In this document: one piece after another, positions 27,660-36,654 of the stretch
Numbering within the stretch: position 1 is the stretch's first letter
How the letters are laid out: the number at the start of each line of letters is the position of its first letter
DNA from: Sphaerospermopsis torques-reginae ITEP-024
GTDB lineage: Bacteria; Cyanobacteriota; Cyanobacteriia; Cyanobacteriales; Nostocaceae
Length of the DNA stretch: 64,000 nucleotides
Assembly: GCF_019598945.1 (NCBI RefSeq)
Contig: NZ_CP080598.1
Location: 2,418,001 to 2,482,000 of the forward strand
Direction: 5' to 3'
Translations under genes and position numbers: made by a program
The notes under the pieces: model-generated
What the model saw: only the letters and a program-made list of their open reading frames with translations
Database searches by the model: none
What the model was told of the DNA's origin: nothing

Positions 27660-27902
27660 ATGAAAGCCTTAGAAGTTACAGGTAAAATTCAACAAGGAAA
27701 ATTAACCTTAGATTATCCTTTAGGAATTGATGATTTTCAAGAAGTAAAGGTAATTATTCTCTTACCAGAAGCAAGTGATCATGATCCTGATGATACTCCT
27801 ATTGCGGAAATAGAAGAAAATTTAACAAGAGCTTTTCAAGAAGTTAAAGCAGGAGAAACTAGACCTATTTCTGAGTTATGGGAGAGAATTGAAAGTGAAT
27901 GA
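27660..27902 (+). CDS. Antitoxin of a RelE-type pair
   Basis: The 80-aa acidic protein begins with a short AbrB/SpoVT-like beta hairpin (MKALEVTGKIQQGKLTLDYP). A hydrophobic strand EVKVIILLPE follows, then a helical tail (EIEENLTRAFQEVKAGETRP, ISELWERIESE), the usual toxin-binding part of such antitoxins in cyanobacteria. Overlaps the toxin gene by 8 bp. Promoter cassette shared with two neighbours. Family assignment is moderate. Confidence 0.7.
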   Translation: MKALEVTGKIQQGKLTLDYPLGIDDFQEVKVIILLPEASDHDPDDTPIAEIEENLTRAFQEVKAGETRPISELWERIESE

Positions 27903-28248
27903 TATAAATAATATCTCAGTGCAATTTTCTCCTGAGTTTGAAAAACAACTGTATAAACTATCAAAACGTTATCGAAAAATTCGTGATGATATTGAACCCG
28001 TTATTTTACAGTTGCAGCAAGGGGAAATTATTGGCGATCGCCTTGTAGGGTTAGGGGAAGAATATCAAGTTTATAAGGTAAGTGTTAAAAATAGCAATAT
28101 TCAAAAAGGGAAAAGTGCTGGATATCGGCTAATTTATTATTTACAAACTGCTGACAGTATTATTTTGTTAACAGTTTATTCTAAGTCTGATCAAGAGGAT
28201 ATTGGTGTTGTTAGAGTTCGAGAAATTATAGAACAGGTTATGGAATAA
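27895..28248 (+). CDS. RelE/ParE-superfamily toxin
   Basis: The protein is 117 aa from GTG 27895; GGAGAG 8 nt upstream favours it over the TTG at 27889. FSPEFEKQLYKLSKRYRKIRDDIEP forms the two N-terminal helices. GDRLVGLGEEYQVYKVSVKN is the middle strand, and SAGYRLIYYLQTADSIILLTVYSKSDQEDI holds the conserved YRLIYY and YSKSDQ segments typical of RelE/HigB-like mRNA interferases. The frame is intact. With the preceding antitoxin it makes a complete pair. Confidence 0.82.
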   Translation: MNDINNISVQFSPEFEKQLYKLSKRYRKIRDDIEPVILQLQQGEIIGDRLVGLGEEYQVYKVSVKNSNIQKGKSAGYRLIYYLQTADSIILLTVYSKSDQEDIGVVRVREIIEQVME

Positions 28249-28302
28249 TTATTATATTCAAGTATTAAAAATGTTGGGTTTAGTTACCTCAACCCAACCT
28301 AC

Positions 28303-28415
28303 TTACTATCAATTTCTTGGTATTTTTAGTCATCTTTAGATGACTTTTGCTATGAGACTGGGAATTCATTCCCAGTCGGGTTATCGGTTTTAGGTGAAGT
28401 TGACACCATTGATCA
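28303..28415. mobile_element. Partial copy of the 224-bp MITE
   Basis: From ACTATCAATTTCTTGGTATT to AGTTGACACCATTGATCAA this repeats the right half of the element at 27299-27522, including both hairpins (GATGACT and CCCAGTC types) and the right terminal repeat with one change. The left half and left terminal repeat are missing and are replaced by a GTAGGTTGGGTT-type repeat (28272-28302). Confidence 0.72.
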
Positions 28416-28423
28416 AAGGCAAT

Positions 28424-28490
28424 TATTATTAATAAATAATTTAATGTGATAAAATATAAGATGATTTACTAAAAATAGGATTTGTACTTA
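28424..28490 (+). promoter_or_regulatory. Upstream cassette of the third toxin-antitoxin pair (copy 3 of 3)
   Basis: AATAAATAATTTAATGTGAT (28431-28450) and aaaatataagatgatttact match copies 1 and 2; homology stops about 25 bp before the start codon. The copy directly follows the partial MITE, just as copy 2 follows the full one. Confidence 0.5.
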
Positions 28491-28748
28491 ATGACTAATT
28501 CTAGCACCATCCGCCAAGAAATATTAAAACAAATCAGTCTCATTCCTGATGAACAATTAAGTTATGTATTAGAGTTTATTCAGAAAATGAATGTTGCTGA
28601 TCAACAAACTAATGATAATGATGAAGATGTAGATGATGAATTGTTAGATATGAGTGCATCTGCATTACAAGATTATCTTACAGGAAAGGATAAAGGAATT
28701 TCATCTCATGAGTTAAAGCGTCAATTACTAGGAGATAATTTTGCTTGA
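28491..28748 (+). CDS. Antitoxin-like protein (DUF2281/prevent-host-death type)
   Basis: The protein is 85 aa from ATG 28491. It starts MTNSSTIRQEILKQISLIPD, then EQLSYVLEFIQKMN, a helical module frequent in cyanobacterial antitoxins. A highly acidic middle (NDNDEDVDDELLDM) and the tail HELKRQLLGDNFA follow. It overlaps by 8 bp a RelE/ParE-type toxin frame that carries a premature stop, so this is probably an orphan antitoxin. No DNA-binding motif is obvious. Confidence 0.7.
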   Translation: MTNSSTIRQEILKQISLIPDEQLSYVLEFIQKMNVADQQTNDNDEDVDDELLDMSASALQDYLTGKDKGISSHELKRQLLGDNFA

Positions 28749-28992
28749 TTATATTATTTTAAAACCTGCCCAAAAATATCTTGAACGATTAAGAGTTGAA
28801 GATAAAGTAAGAATTATTCGTGCGTTGAATGGGTTAATTACAGGAACATAAAATCTTGATATTAAACCATTAAAGGGTAGAGAAGAAAGTCGTTTAAGAG
28901 TGGGTAAATATAGGATTTTTTTTGTTGAGGATACGGTTAATCAATTATATGTGATCACGGCTATTGGTGCGCGTGGGGATGTTTATAAATAA
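28741..28992 (+). pseudogene. RelE/ParE toxin inactivated by an in-frame stop
   Basis: The frame begins at TTG 28741, overlapping the antitoxin end, and reads YIILKPAQKYLERLRVEDK, then VRIIRALNGLITGT, then TAA at 28849-28851. The same frame continues with NLDIKPLKGREESRLRVGK, then YRIFFVEDTVNQLYVITAIG and RGDVYK to a TAA at 28990-28992. The second half holds the ParE/RelE core (DIKPLKG, LRVGKYRIFF, IGARGDVY). A single base change such as GAA to TAA explains the stop. The toxin is therefore dead unless the stop is read through. Confidence 0.85.
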
Positions 28993-29100
28993 AGCGTTTT
29001 CGTGGTTGATAAAAATTATTAGCAATGGACAAATTAGGAAGTTCGGATTTAGATTTAAGTTTGGTTAGTTGGGTTTCGTTACCTCAACCCAACCTACTGG

Positions 29101-29328
29101 CTAAAAAAGACCTCCCATTACCCAGTTGAAGATAACTTCAATTAACTTGTCGGCAGCAGCTTTTGTTAACATATAGCCAAAACCTTTAGCAGCAGAAATT
29201 ATTAAATCAGAAATCCATTTCTTTAGACTTTTTTGTGATTTAGCTTTAATTTTTAGTTCAGAAGCGTCCATAGCATTTATTTCTGCGATTAGTTTAGCTC
29301 TAATTCTAGCTATTTCTTGTGAATCATC
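29101..29328 (-). pseudogene. C-terminal fragment of an unknown gene
   Basis: The leftward frame has 75 codons before TAG (29101-29103): DDSQEIARIRAKLIAEINAM and then LKKWISDLIISAAKGFGYML, ending IEVIFNWVMGGLF. An in-frame TAG lies directly before it, at the point where the rightward STAND remnant also begins, so the 5' part was lost by recombination. An internal ATG would give 56 aa. The helical, partly hydrophobic tail cannot be assigned. Confidence 0.5.
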
Positions 29329-30621
29329 CTACAAAGAAGTGCGATTAAAGGCATTTGGGATGGTAAACTTTATAGTGAAATTGCTGATGAATTTGATTAT
29401 GGTGAAAATTATATTGGCAATATCAGCCGTGATTTATATAAAATATTATCTCAAGAATTAGGTGAAAAAGTTACTAGAACTAATTTTCGTTGGTCTATAG
29501 AAAGATTATCTAATTCATTTAATGGATTTAATGGAATAGGAATAAAAAATAATGTAAGTTTATGTCCACATAATCCAGATACTCAAAAAATAGAAGTTAA
29601 TCAAGAAGATAAAAATCAACAAAAAACCACCTATATCAATATCAATCTTAAACAATCCCCAAAAATTACCCATTTCTACGGAAGAAATAAAGAACTATCA
29701 ACCCTATCTGCATGGATAGAAAACCCCAACACTCGCTTAATTTCCATCTTAGGAATTTCCGGTATTGGTAAAACCACCCTCATTAAACACTTTATTGACA
29801 CTCACCTCCTACCCTTTGATGCAATAATCTGGAAAAATCTAAAACTATCTAACTCCTTAAACTCTATCCTTACAGAAATTATCACCGAACTAAACATTAA
29901 TATTCAAAATATAAATACCAACAACTTATTAAAACAATCCTTAGAAATATTCAACCAAAAACGTTGTTTAATTATTCTCGACAACCTAGAAGAAATATTT
30001 ACACCTCAACAATATGCAGGAAAATATCAACCAGAACATCAAAATTATCAAACATTCCTGCAAATGCTCACAGCAATAGAACATCAAAGCTGTATAATTT
30101 TGATTAGTCAAGAAAAAAGCCAAGAAATGATATCATTAGACGATGAACTTTACCCCATTCATTCCTTAGAATTATCAGGTTTAGGTAATGCAGCAGCAGA
30201 AATATTAAAAAATCAAAAATTACAAAATCAGGAACATTGGTTAAACCTCATAAACCTATATGAAACACATCCTCGATATGTACAACATATCAGCAACTTA
30301 ATTAAAGATGTATTTCAAGGTGAAATTGCAGAATTTCTCCAAGAACAAAGTTTAATATTAACAGAAGATATAAAATCAAACCTTGACTTAACCTGGGAGA
30401 GATTAACCGATATTGAAAAACAAACACTATTAAAAATCAGTCAAAATGATCAACCTCTATCCAGAGAAGAAATCAAAAAACTATTATCACTCTCATCCCT
30501 AGAAATAATCAACAGTATCCAATCATTAACACGACGATTTTTATTAAAAAAATCAGAAAACGACGAAAAATTATTTCATCTCACCCGCGTATTGAGAGAA
30601 TATTTAAAAAATGTATGCTAA
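29323..30621 (+). pseudogene. 5'-truncated STAND/NB-ARC ATPase gene
   Basis: The frame is open from about 29323 to the TGC-TAA at 30621, but no in-frame ATG exists before 30064. The translated upstream part is clearly homologous to the domain at 13619. It has a vMAP-like segment (AIKGIWDGKLYSEIADEF, LSQELGEKVTRTNFRWSIE), the entry motif FYGRNKELSTLSAWI, Walker A GISGIGKTT, Walker B CLIILDNLEE, and a winged-helix tail (LTDIEKQTLLKISQND). The first 25-30 codons and the promoter are missing. A short product from 30064 would lack the ATP site. I read it as a dead gene. Confidence 0.8.
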
Positions 30622-30662
30622 AATATTAAATATTACAAATCTTAAAAAAATAGGTCGGAAAG

Positions 30663-31130
30663 ATGTCTAACACCCTGTACGATCAAGACTTACAATTATG
30701 GATAGATGCAACAATTGAACAATTACAAAATCATGAATTTGCATCCCTGGATATTGAGCATTTGATAGAGGAGTTAATAGAATTGGGAAAATCAGAAAAA
30801 AATGCTCTCAAAAGTAATCTGAAAATTCTCTTAACTCACCTCCTTAAATTAAAAGTTCAACATAATGTACCAGAGACAATGAAAGCAAGTTGGTATAGTT
30901 CCGTTGTTGAACATCGTCAACGAGTTATTGATAATCTCACAGATACCCCATCTCTCAAAAACTACTTAACAGAAGCATTAGAAAAATCTTACCCCGATGC
31001 TCGTAAACTTGCCATAAAAGAAAGTAAACTAGCTAAATTTGGAATTACTATACCATCAGAAAATGAATATCCTCTAACTTCTCCCTTCTCAGTAGAGCAG
31101 ATTTTAGATGAGGATTTTTACCCTGAATAG
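30663..31130 (+). CDS. DUF29 family protein
   Basis: The 155-aa soluble helical protein starts LYDQDLQLWIDATIEQLQ, with SLDIEHLIEELIELGKSEKN and LLTHLLKLKVQ, the pattern that defines DUF29, a family common in cyanobacterial accessory regions and of unknown function. The central WYSSVVEHRQRVIDNL and the C-terminal FSVEQILDEDFYPE are also conserved features. It follows the STAND remnant by 41 bp. The gene looks intact. Confidence 0.88.
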   Translation: MSNTLYDQDLQLWIDATIEQLQNHEFASLDIEHLIEELIELGKSEKNALKSNLKILLTHLLKLKVQHNVPETMKASWYSSVVEHRQRVIDNLTDTPSLKNYLTEALEKSYPDARKLAIKESKLAKFGITIPSENEYPLTSPFSVEQILDEDFYPE

Positions 31131-31201
31131 AAAAATATCACAATTCTCCTATTATATCCCTTCTTCTCCTCTCTGTATCTCTGCGTCTCTGCGTGAGAAA
31201 A

Positions 31202-32164
31202 TCATTTATTCATCATCTCAGAATAAGCCTGATAAACCCCTTTTACATTATACCAATTCAAAAAAATCCGCGCAATTTCCAAAGCTAACTGCGGCTTACC
31301 CAAATTAATCAACCATTGCAATAAAGGGGCGCTAGTTCTTTCATTAAACAACCCATTTAAAGAAAGTATCCCCCACAATAAACGATGAAACAAAGTCATT
31401 TGAATCATCATTTTCACTTCCCAAGTGGGATGTTTTTGATAAAACAAAACTCCCATCCTTCCCCGTTGAATTTCCTTATCAATTAAATTATCAATTTGTT
31501 GTAAACTAAAAGGTGGATGCCAATGATAACCCACAGCTTGAGGACATTTAATTAATTGCAAACCCAAATTTTTTAACCTCACACCTAATTCTAAATCTTC
31601 CCATCCATAAAGTTGAAAACCAGTATCAAATAAACCAGCTTTTTCTAACCAATGTTTAGGAATAGCCACATTACCCGTAGCAAAAAAAGCCGCAGAAAAA
31701 TCTGTGATTTTATAAGGTTCAGAAGTGGGATTTTCAAAATTACAAGTATTAATTACCGCACCATAGGTAAAAAAAGCGTCGTTTCCTAATTTTTCCTTTC
31801 CTTGCAGCAAAGCATCTGCATGAGCTTGCAAGAAATTAGATAAAACTACCAAATCACTATCAATAAAAATAATCGTATCACCCGCAGCTTTTTCTACCCC
31901 TAAATTTCGCGCCGCCGCAGGACCAGCATGATCTTGTTGAAAACACCGCAAATGAGGAAACTGATCTTGATGTTCTGCTAACCAGTCTAAAGTATTGTCT
32001 GTAGAACCATCATCCACTAAAATAATCTCATACCCTTTTACAAGGGTTGTATCATTTAAGTTTTGCAATTCTAAAGCGCGGAGGCACTTCTGCAAAATTG
32101 GCAACCGATTATAAGTTGGTATAACAACACTAAAAAACACTGTTTCACCTACATCACTAAACAA
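31202..32164 (-). CDS. Family 2 glycosyltransferase
   Basis: The 320-aa protein has a GT-A fold: FSVVIPTYNRLPILQKCLRA at the start, EIILVDDGSTDNTLDWL for nucleotide-sugar binding, IIFIDSDLVV as the DxD-type metal site, and a C-terminal GWEDLELGVRLKNLG acceptor part with conserved ED. It starts at TTG (32162-32164); a GTG at 32138-32140 with AGGTG upstream is an alternative that begins right at the fold. No membrane segment. Probably adds a sugar during polysaccharide or glycolipid synthesis; substrate unknown. Confidence 0.87.
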   Translation of the reverse strand: MFSDVGETVFFSVVIPTYNRLPILQKCLRALELQNLNDTTLVKGYEIILVDDGSTDNTLDWLAEHQDQFPHLRCFQQDHAGPAAARNLGVEKAAGDTIIFIDSDLVVLSNFLQAHADALLQGKEKLGNDAFFTYGAVINTCNFENPTSEPYKITDFSAAFFATGNVAIPKHWLEKAGLFDTGFQLYGWEDLELGVRLKNLGLQLIKCPQAVGYHWHPPFSLQQIDNLIDKEIQRGRMGVLFYQKHPTWEVKMMIQMTLFHRLLWGILSLNGLFNERTSAPLLQWLINLGKPQLALEIARIFLNWYNVKGVYQAYSEMMNK

Positions 32165-32347
32165 CTCAAAATTAAATGTTAAATATAATGTTAAATATAT
32201 TTTTGCCCATATCTAGATATATAGCATAGGACAAAGCTGGAATTTTGAGCTTGGCATATTACACGAGAATTAGAGAAATATGTGATACTTTACAGGGTTA
32301 TTATAGAAAAATTACCCAAAAACCAACATTGTGGATGTTCAAAATAG

Positions 32348-32482
32348 CATAAATTCCATCAAGATCCATCAGTGACTGGGGAAGATTATTTAAGAAATGC
32401 GATCGCCTCTTTATTTCAAGGTCAAGAAATCCAGCCAGCACAAACCCCACAGATGGGAACGCCATTAGTATGGCGAAAATAA
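32348..32482 (+). pseudogene. C-terminal remnant of a redoxin/peroxiredoxin-like gene
   Basis: A short frame reads DPSVTGEDYLRNAIASLFQG, then QEIQPAQTPQMGTPLVWRK and TAA at 32480-32482. This matches the end of thioredoxin-like AhpC/TSA proteins, where a TG-x-DL-x-AL segment is followed by a P-x-x-G-C-x-I-x-W ending; here the Cys is replaced. An in-frame stop precedes it and no catalytic part is present, so it is a relic. The rest of the gap (32165-32347) is AT-rich and unremarkable. Confidence 0.55.
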
Positions 32483-32563
32483 ACTGGAACTAGACACAGA
32501 TTGCCACTGTACTGTTATCTTAAATTTGAGGCAATTGCAACTTATTTGATAAAACGTAACTTC

Positions 32564-33292
32564 ATGGGAACGAATTACCGACGGGTTTTACTTAAACTGA
32601 GCGGTGAAGCCTTGATGGGCAACATGGGCTATGGCATTGATCCAGAAGTAGTCAAGGGAATAGCCGAAGAGTTGGCAGAGGTGGTAGCCACTGGCGTTCA
32701 AGTCGCTATCGTAGTTGGCGGCGGCAACATTTTCAGAGGCGTTAAAGCAGCATCAGCGGGAATGGACAGAGCAACCGCTGACTACATAGGAATGATTGCC
32801 ACGGTAATGAACGCCATGACGCTACAAGACTCGCTAGAAAGGATAGGAATACAGACGCGGGTACAAACAGCGATCGCTATGCAAGAATTAGCAGAGCCAT
32901 ATATTCGTCGTCGCGCCATCCGTCATTTAGAAAAAGGACGGGTGGTAATTTTTGGTGCTGGTTCGGGAAATCCCTTCTTTACCACAGATACCACTGCGGC
33001 ATTAAGAGCAGCAGAAATAGAAGCAGAAGTGATTTTTAAAGCCACCAAAGTAGACGGAATCTACGATGCTGACCCCACCATTTATCCTCAAGCCAAACGT
33101 TACACAACCCTCACTTACGCCCACGTTTTGGCTGAAGATTTGCGAGTCATGGATAGTACCGCAATTGCCTTATGTAAAGAAAATAATATTCCCATTCTGG
33201 TATTTGACCTAACAACGCGAGGAAATATCCACCGTGCAGTAATGGGAGAATCTATTGGCACTCTTGTGGGAGGTTCTTGTGAAATTAGCTGA
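32564..33292 (+). CDS. pyrH: UMP kinase
   Basis: The protein is 242 aa from ATG 32564 ([19 protein letters not shown]); a longer upstream frame has no family support. It shows the amino-acid-kinase fold signatures [50 protein letters not shown] and [13 protein letters not shown]. It converts UMP to UDP in pyrimidine synthesis and is GTP-activated in bacteria. The end overlaps frr by 14 bp, the standard pyrH-frr pairing. Confidence 0.96.
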   Translation: MGTNYRRVLLKLSGEALMGNMGYGIDPEVVKGIAEELAEVVATGVQVAIVVGGGNIFRGVKAASAGMDRATADYIGMIATVMNAMTLQDSLERIGIQTRVQTAIAMQELAEPYIRRRAIRHLEKGRVVIFGAGSGNPFFTTDTTAALRAAEIEAEVIFKATKVDGIYDADPTIYPQAKRYTTLTYAHVLAEDLRVMDSTAIALCKENNIPILVFDLTTRGNIHRAVMGESIGTLVGGSCEIS

Positions 33293-33827
33293 AGCTGAAA
33301 GTACGATGCAAAAAACCGTTGAGGCTACTCAACGAGCTTTTAACACCATTCGCACTGGCCGCGCCAATGCGAGCTTACTAGATAAAGTACAAGTAGAATA
33401 TTACGGGACTCCTACCCCCCTGAAATCACTGGCAAACATCAGTACACCAGATGCCTCGACAATATTAATTCAGCCTTATGATAAGGGCAGCTTGAATATA
33501 GTAGAAAAGGCGATCTCCTTGTCAGATGTGGGTTTAACCCCCAGCAATGATGGTTCTGTAATTCGTTTGAACATCCCACCTTTGACATCTGACCGTCGTA
33601 AAGAATTTGTCAAACTCGCTGCTAAGTATGCCGAAGAAGGTCGAGTTGGTATTCGCAATATCCGCCGTGATGCTCTTGACTCAATTCGCAAACAAGAAAA
33701 AGCTGCGGAAATTTCCGAAGATGAATCACGAGATCAGCAAGACAAACTGCAAAAACTAACCAACAAATACACAACCAGGATTGACGAATTACTGGCAGAG
33801 AAAGAAAAAGACATTACAACCGTATAA
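33279..33827 (+). CDS. frr: Ribosome recycling factor
   Basis: The protein is 182 aa from GTG 33279, which has GGGAGG 5 nt upstream; the track upstream of it belongs to pyrH. It reads [20 protein letters not shown], then [21 protein letters not shown], and [20 protein letters not shown] near 128, with a C-terminal long helix ending EKEKDITTV. It splits post-termination ribosomes with EF-G. Full length, overlapping pyrH. Confidence 0.96.
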   Translation: MKLAEAESTMQKTVEATQRAFNTIRTGRANASLLDKVQVEYYGTPTPLKSLANISTPDASTILIQPYDKGSLNIVEKAISLSDVGLTPSNDGSVIRLNIPPLTSDRRKEFVKLAAKYAEEGRVGIRNIRRDALDSIRKQEKAAEISEDESRDQQDKLQKLTNKYTTRIDELLAEKEKDITTV

Positions 33828-33832
33828 GTTGG

Positions 33833-33960
33833 GGACTGGTGATTGGTGATTGGTGATTGGTGATTGGTGATTGGGAAAAATAAAAGTGATTACCCATTAC
33901 CCATTACCTATTACCCATTACCTATTACCCATTACCCATTACCCATTACCCATTCCCTCC
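33833..33960. repeat. Heptamer tandem repeats between frr and the flavoprotein gene
   Basis: About five TTGGTGA units (33835-33871), then about ten ATTACCC/ATTACCT units (33885-33955). The two runs are inverse in character and fill the gap. Confidence 0.85.
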
Positions 33961-33967
33961 CTTATTT

Positions 33968-35089
33968 ATGTACGACTGCATCATTGTTGGTGCTGGTCCT
34001 GCGGGTGGATCAGCAGCTTATCATTTAGCCAAACAGGGACGCTCAGTATTAATTTTAGAAAAAGCATCTCTGCCCAGATATAAACCTTGTGGTGGTGGTG
34101 TGTCACCAGCGATCGCTCAATGGTTTGATTTTGACTTTAGCCCCGCAATTTCCGTTAAAGTAGACTCCCTGCGCTTCACCTGGAAACTAGAAGATCCGGT
34201 AGAAGCCAAAATCGCCATTAAAGAACCAGTCTGGATGGTGCGACGAGATGTATTCGACCATTTTTTAGTTCAACAAGCCCAAAAGCAAGGGGCTGAACTA
34301 CGAGACAATACAGAAGTCACAGGTATTGAATTTAAAAATGATCATTGGCAAGTGAACACAGCTAACGGACAAGTCACAGGTCGCTACTTAATTGCTGCGG
34401 ATGGTGTTAAAGGTCCAATGGCAAAATGGCTAGGTTTTAAAAACCGTAAACGCCGATTAGCAGGAGCATTAGAAGCAGAAATTCCGGCAAATGTAGAAAA
34501 TAAATCTACAATTCACTTTGAGTTTGGTTTAGTCAAAAACGGTTATATCTGGAATTTTCCCAAAGCTGACGGTTACTCTCTCGGAGTCGGAACATTTATT
34601 GGTGGTGAACCCCAGGACTTTAAAAAAATTTTGGATGAATATGCCAAATATTTTAATGTAGATATCAAAACTAGCCAGCAGTACGGTCATCCCCTGTGCA
34701 TCTGGGACGGCAATCAAAAACTACATACTCAAAATGCTGTATTAGCTGGTGAAGCTGCTTGTGTCGTTGACCCCTTTACCGCCGAAGGTATTCGTCCCTC
34801 CATCTTTAGCGGTGTCCTAGCTGCACAATTCATTAATGAGGCGCTTAGTGGTGATATCAACGCCTTGGAAAACTACACTGAGGCTATGAATGAACAATGG
34901 GGTTCAGAAATGGCTTGGGCGCAAAAATTAGCTGGTGCATTTTATCGCTTCCCTGCTATTGGCTACAAAGTTGGTGTTAAACGCCCCTCTGGCGCTCAAA
35001 CTATGGGTAAAATCCTTTGTGGTGAATTGCGATATGGTGATGTAGCTGGTCGCGCCATCAAGCGTTTAATTCCTGGTTTTGGGGGTTAG
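33968..35089 (+). CDS. Geranylgeranyl-reductase-family FAD oxidoreductase
   Basis: The 373-aa protein has an N-terminal FAD Rossmann motif (VGAGPAGGSAAYHLAKQG), then RYKPCGGGVSPAI, the conserved PxxKxCGxG-type segment of this family. LIAADGVKGPMAKWLG is in the middle and AGEAACVVDPFTAEGIRPS the second FAD motif. Members reduce isoprenoid double bonds (ChlP for chlorophyll) or carry out other flavin hydroxylations. It is shorter than ChlP (about 405) and probably is not ChlP. Follows frr after a repeat spacer on the same strand. Confidence 0.88.
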   Translation: MYDCIIVGAGPAGGSAAYHLAKQGRSVLILEKASLPRYKPCGGGVSPAIAQWFDFDFSPAISVKVDSLRFTWKLEDPVEAKIAIKEPVWMVRRDVFDHFLVQQAQKQGAELRDNTEVTGIEFKNDHWQVNTANGQVTGRYLIAADGVKGPMAKWLGFKNRKRRLAGALEAEIPANVENKSTIHFEFGLVKNGYIWNFPKADGYSLGVGTFIGGEPQDFKKILDEYAKYFNVDIKTSQQYGHPLCIWDGNQKLHTQNAVLAGEAACVVDPFTAEGIRPSIFSGVLAAQFINEALSGDINALENYTEAMNEQWGSEMAWAQKLAGAFYRFPAIGYKVGVKRPSGAQTMGKILCGELRYGDVAGRAIKRLIPGFGG

Positions 35090-35418
35090 GTAATTGGTAA
35101 TTGGTAATTGGTGATTGGTTTTTTCCTATCCAATGCCTAAATCTGCTATATAAAACCTAGACAAAGCTAGACTTTACTTTCTACTTCAACGGGAGCATGG
35201 GAGCGGTTATCCCTCAGTAGACTTACACGCCTTAGCCAGACGCGACTTTCTCAAATTAAGATTTGGAAACAGACTACCACTATTAATGCTTGGTTTTCGC
35301 GTCGGTAATAGTCTTATTCAATACTTGATATCCTAGTATTATACATCAAGTTGGGATTTTTCTTGGCTAACTTATGTCAATGTTTGTTAACATAAGTATA
35401 GTTTTGTCTATAAAATTG
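35090..35418. other. Intergenic region, convergent genes
   Basis: The left end has short TTGGTAA/TTGGTGA repeats (35092-35120). The rest contains no frame I can support. A CGCGACTTTCTCAAATTAAG segment and the AT-rich stretch near 35330-35420 show no known motif. Confidence 0.45.
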
Positions 35419-36297
35419 TCAACTTAGGACAAGCTCAACAAACCACCAAAGAATTACTCCTGTAACCAAAACACAGAGAACCCCAGCTAAACCAGCTAGG
35501 GGTTTTTTGTTTTTACCTGTAACCCATTCTGAGACTTTTCCTGTATAAGTTATTAATCCTGCTGTATCTATTGTAGCGATCGCCCATACCCAACCCGCAT
35601 GAAGTCCCCAAGCTATCCCCAAACTACCACCATCAGCTAACCTGGCCAATACCAAAACCATTCCCATCAGCCATAAACCAGGTATTTGCGGTATCGTTTC
35701 TCGCTGTTCCCAAACTAAATGTAGCAGCGCAAAAATCAAACTAGAAATAATCGCTGCTAACCAGATCGGATAATCTTTCTCCAGGGTTGTCAATAAAAAA
35801 CCCCGAAATAACAACTCTTCTATCCCACCTACAAACAAAGCCACCAAAGAAATTGGTAGCAAAATTCCCGGAATTAATTTAATATTTGATTTTTCTAAAT
35901 AGCACCAACCTAGCCAAAATTGACAGGTAAACACTATCACCAGTCCCAACACACCTAAACCCAAACCCAGCCACAAAGAACCGAAAATATTCAGGTTTCC
36001 TACTAACCCATAATCCGCAAAAGATCCAAATCCTAACCAATTAATTCCCCAGAGAATTAAAGGTACTAATAAATAGAGAGATACCAATAAAGGAATTTTT
36101 TGCTCTGGTTGTAAAGGTTTATTAAGCTGCAAATTAAGTATGAAGGCGGATATCGCTGCTAATGGCAACCAACATACTACCCAAACAAGAAAAAAAGCCA
36201 TGACAAAAAACACTACTGGCGCATTTTTCAGCAACGCCAGTAATGTATTATTGACTGATGGCTCTATCAGTGAAAAGAAAACAGACGAAAAAATCAC
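35419..36297 (-). CDS. CPBP-family intramembrane protease
   Basis: The 292-aa membrane protein, about eight hydrophobic segments, starts at GTG. The diagnostic motif EELLFRGFLLTTLEK lies near 160, with SSLIFALLHLVW downstream supplying the second and third (His) motifs of the CAAX-protease/bacteriocin-processing (CPBP, Abi) family; GIAWGLHAGWVW is the last. Members cleave within membranes, with roles from prenyl-protein processing to bacteriocin immunity. Substrate unknown. Leftward and alone. Confidence 0.88.
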   Translation of the reverse strand: MIFSSVFFSLIEPSVNNTLLALLKNAPVVFFVMAFFLVWVVCWLPLAAISAFILNLQLNKPLQPEQKIPLLVSLYLLVPLILWGINWLGFGSFADYGLVGNLNIFGSLWLGLGLGVLGLVIVFTCQFWLGWCYLEKSNIKLIPGILLPISLVALFVGGIEELLFRGFLLTTLEKDYPIWLAAIISSLIFALLHLVWEQRETIPQIPGLWLMGMVLVLARLADGGSLGIAWGLHAGWVWAIATIDTAGLITYTGKVSEWVTGKNKKPLAGLAGVLCVLVTGVILWWFVELVLS

Positions 36298-36654
36298 GAT
36301 ATATTTCTAGCTCCAAGAGAGTTCTTGCTTATCCTTCAAAACTCTACTAGAATTCGTGATGCTTACAAAATGTCAAATAGTAAGTATTCAGCTATTACTA
36401 ATCAGTAATCAGCCAACAGCAAGGATTCAGACGTTTGAATTTTAGGAATTTTATCTGCATCTGTTTCTTTTGATTCTTTGTATTTCCACCTTTCAGGTAC
36501 ATAGCTGATGGCTGATAGCTGACGGCTGAATGCTTACGTCAAATCTTATTTTGTTGTGTGAACAAAGCTTTAAACTACAAATGCTATTTATTTGTAGCTG
36601 TAGGGATAAGAAAGCAAAGATTTATTTACGACTTACCCCTACTCTCAGAGAAAT
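36298..36654. other. Intergenic region, no gene seen
   Basis: About 350 bp between the CPBP gene and cyAbrB. It has short direct repeats (tagctgatggctgatagctg near 36500-36525) and no convincing reading frame. It may carry the promoter of the CPBP gene at the left. Confidence 0.45.

Noticed and set aside
33833-33960. Evenly spaced short repeats resembling a CRISPR array
   Set aside because: Units are 7 bp with no unique spacers; they are tandem heptamers.
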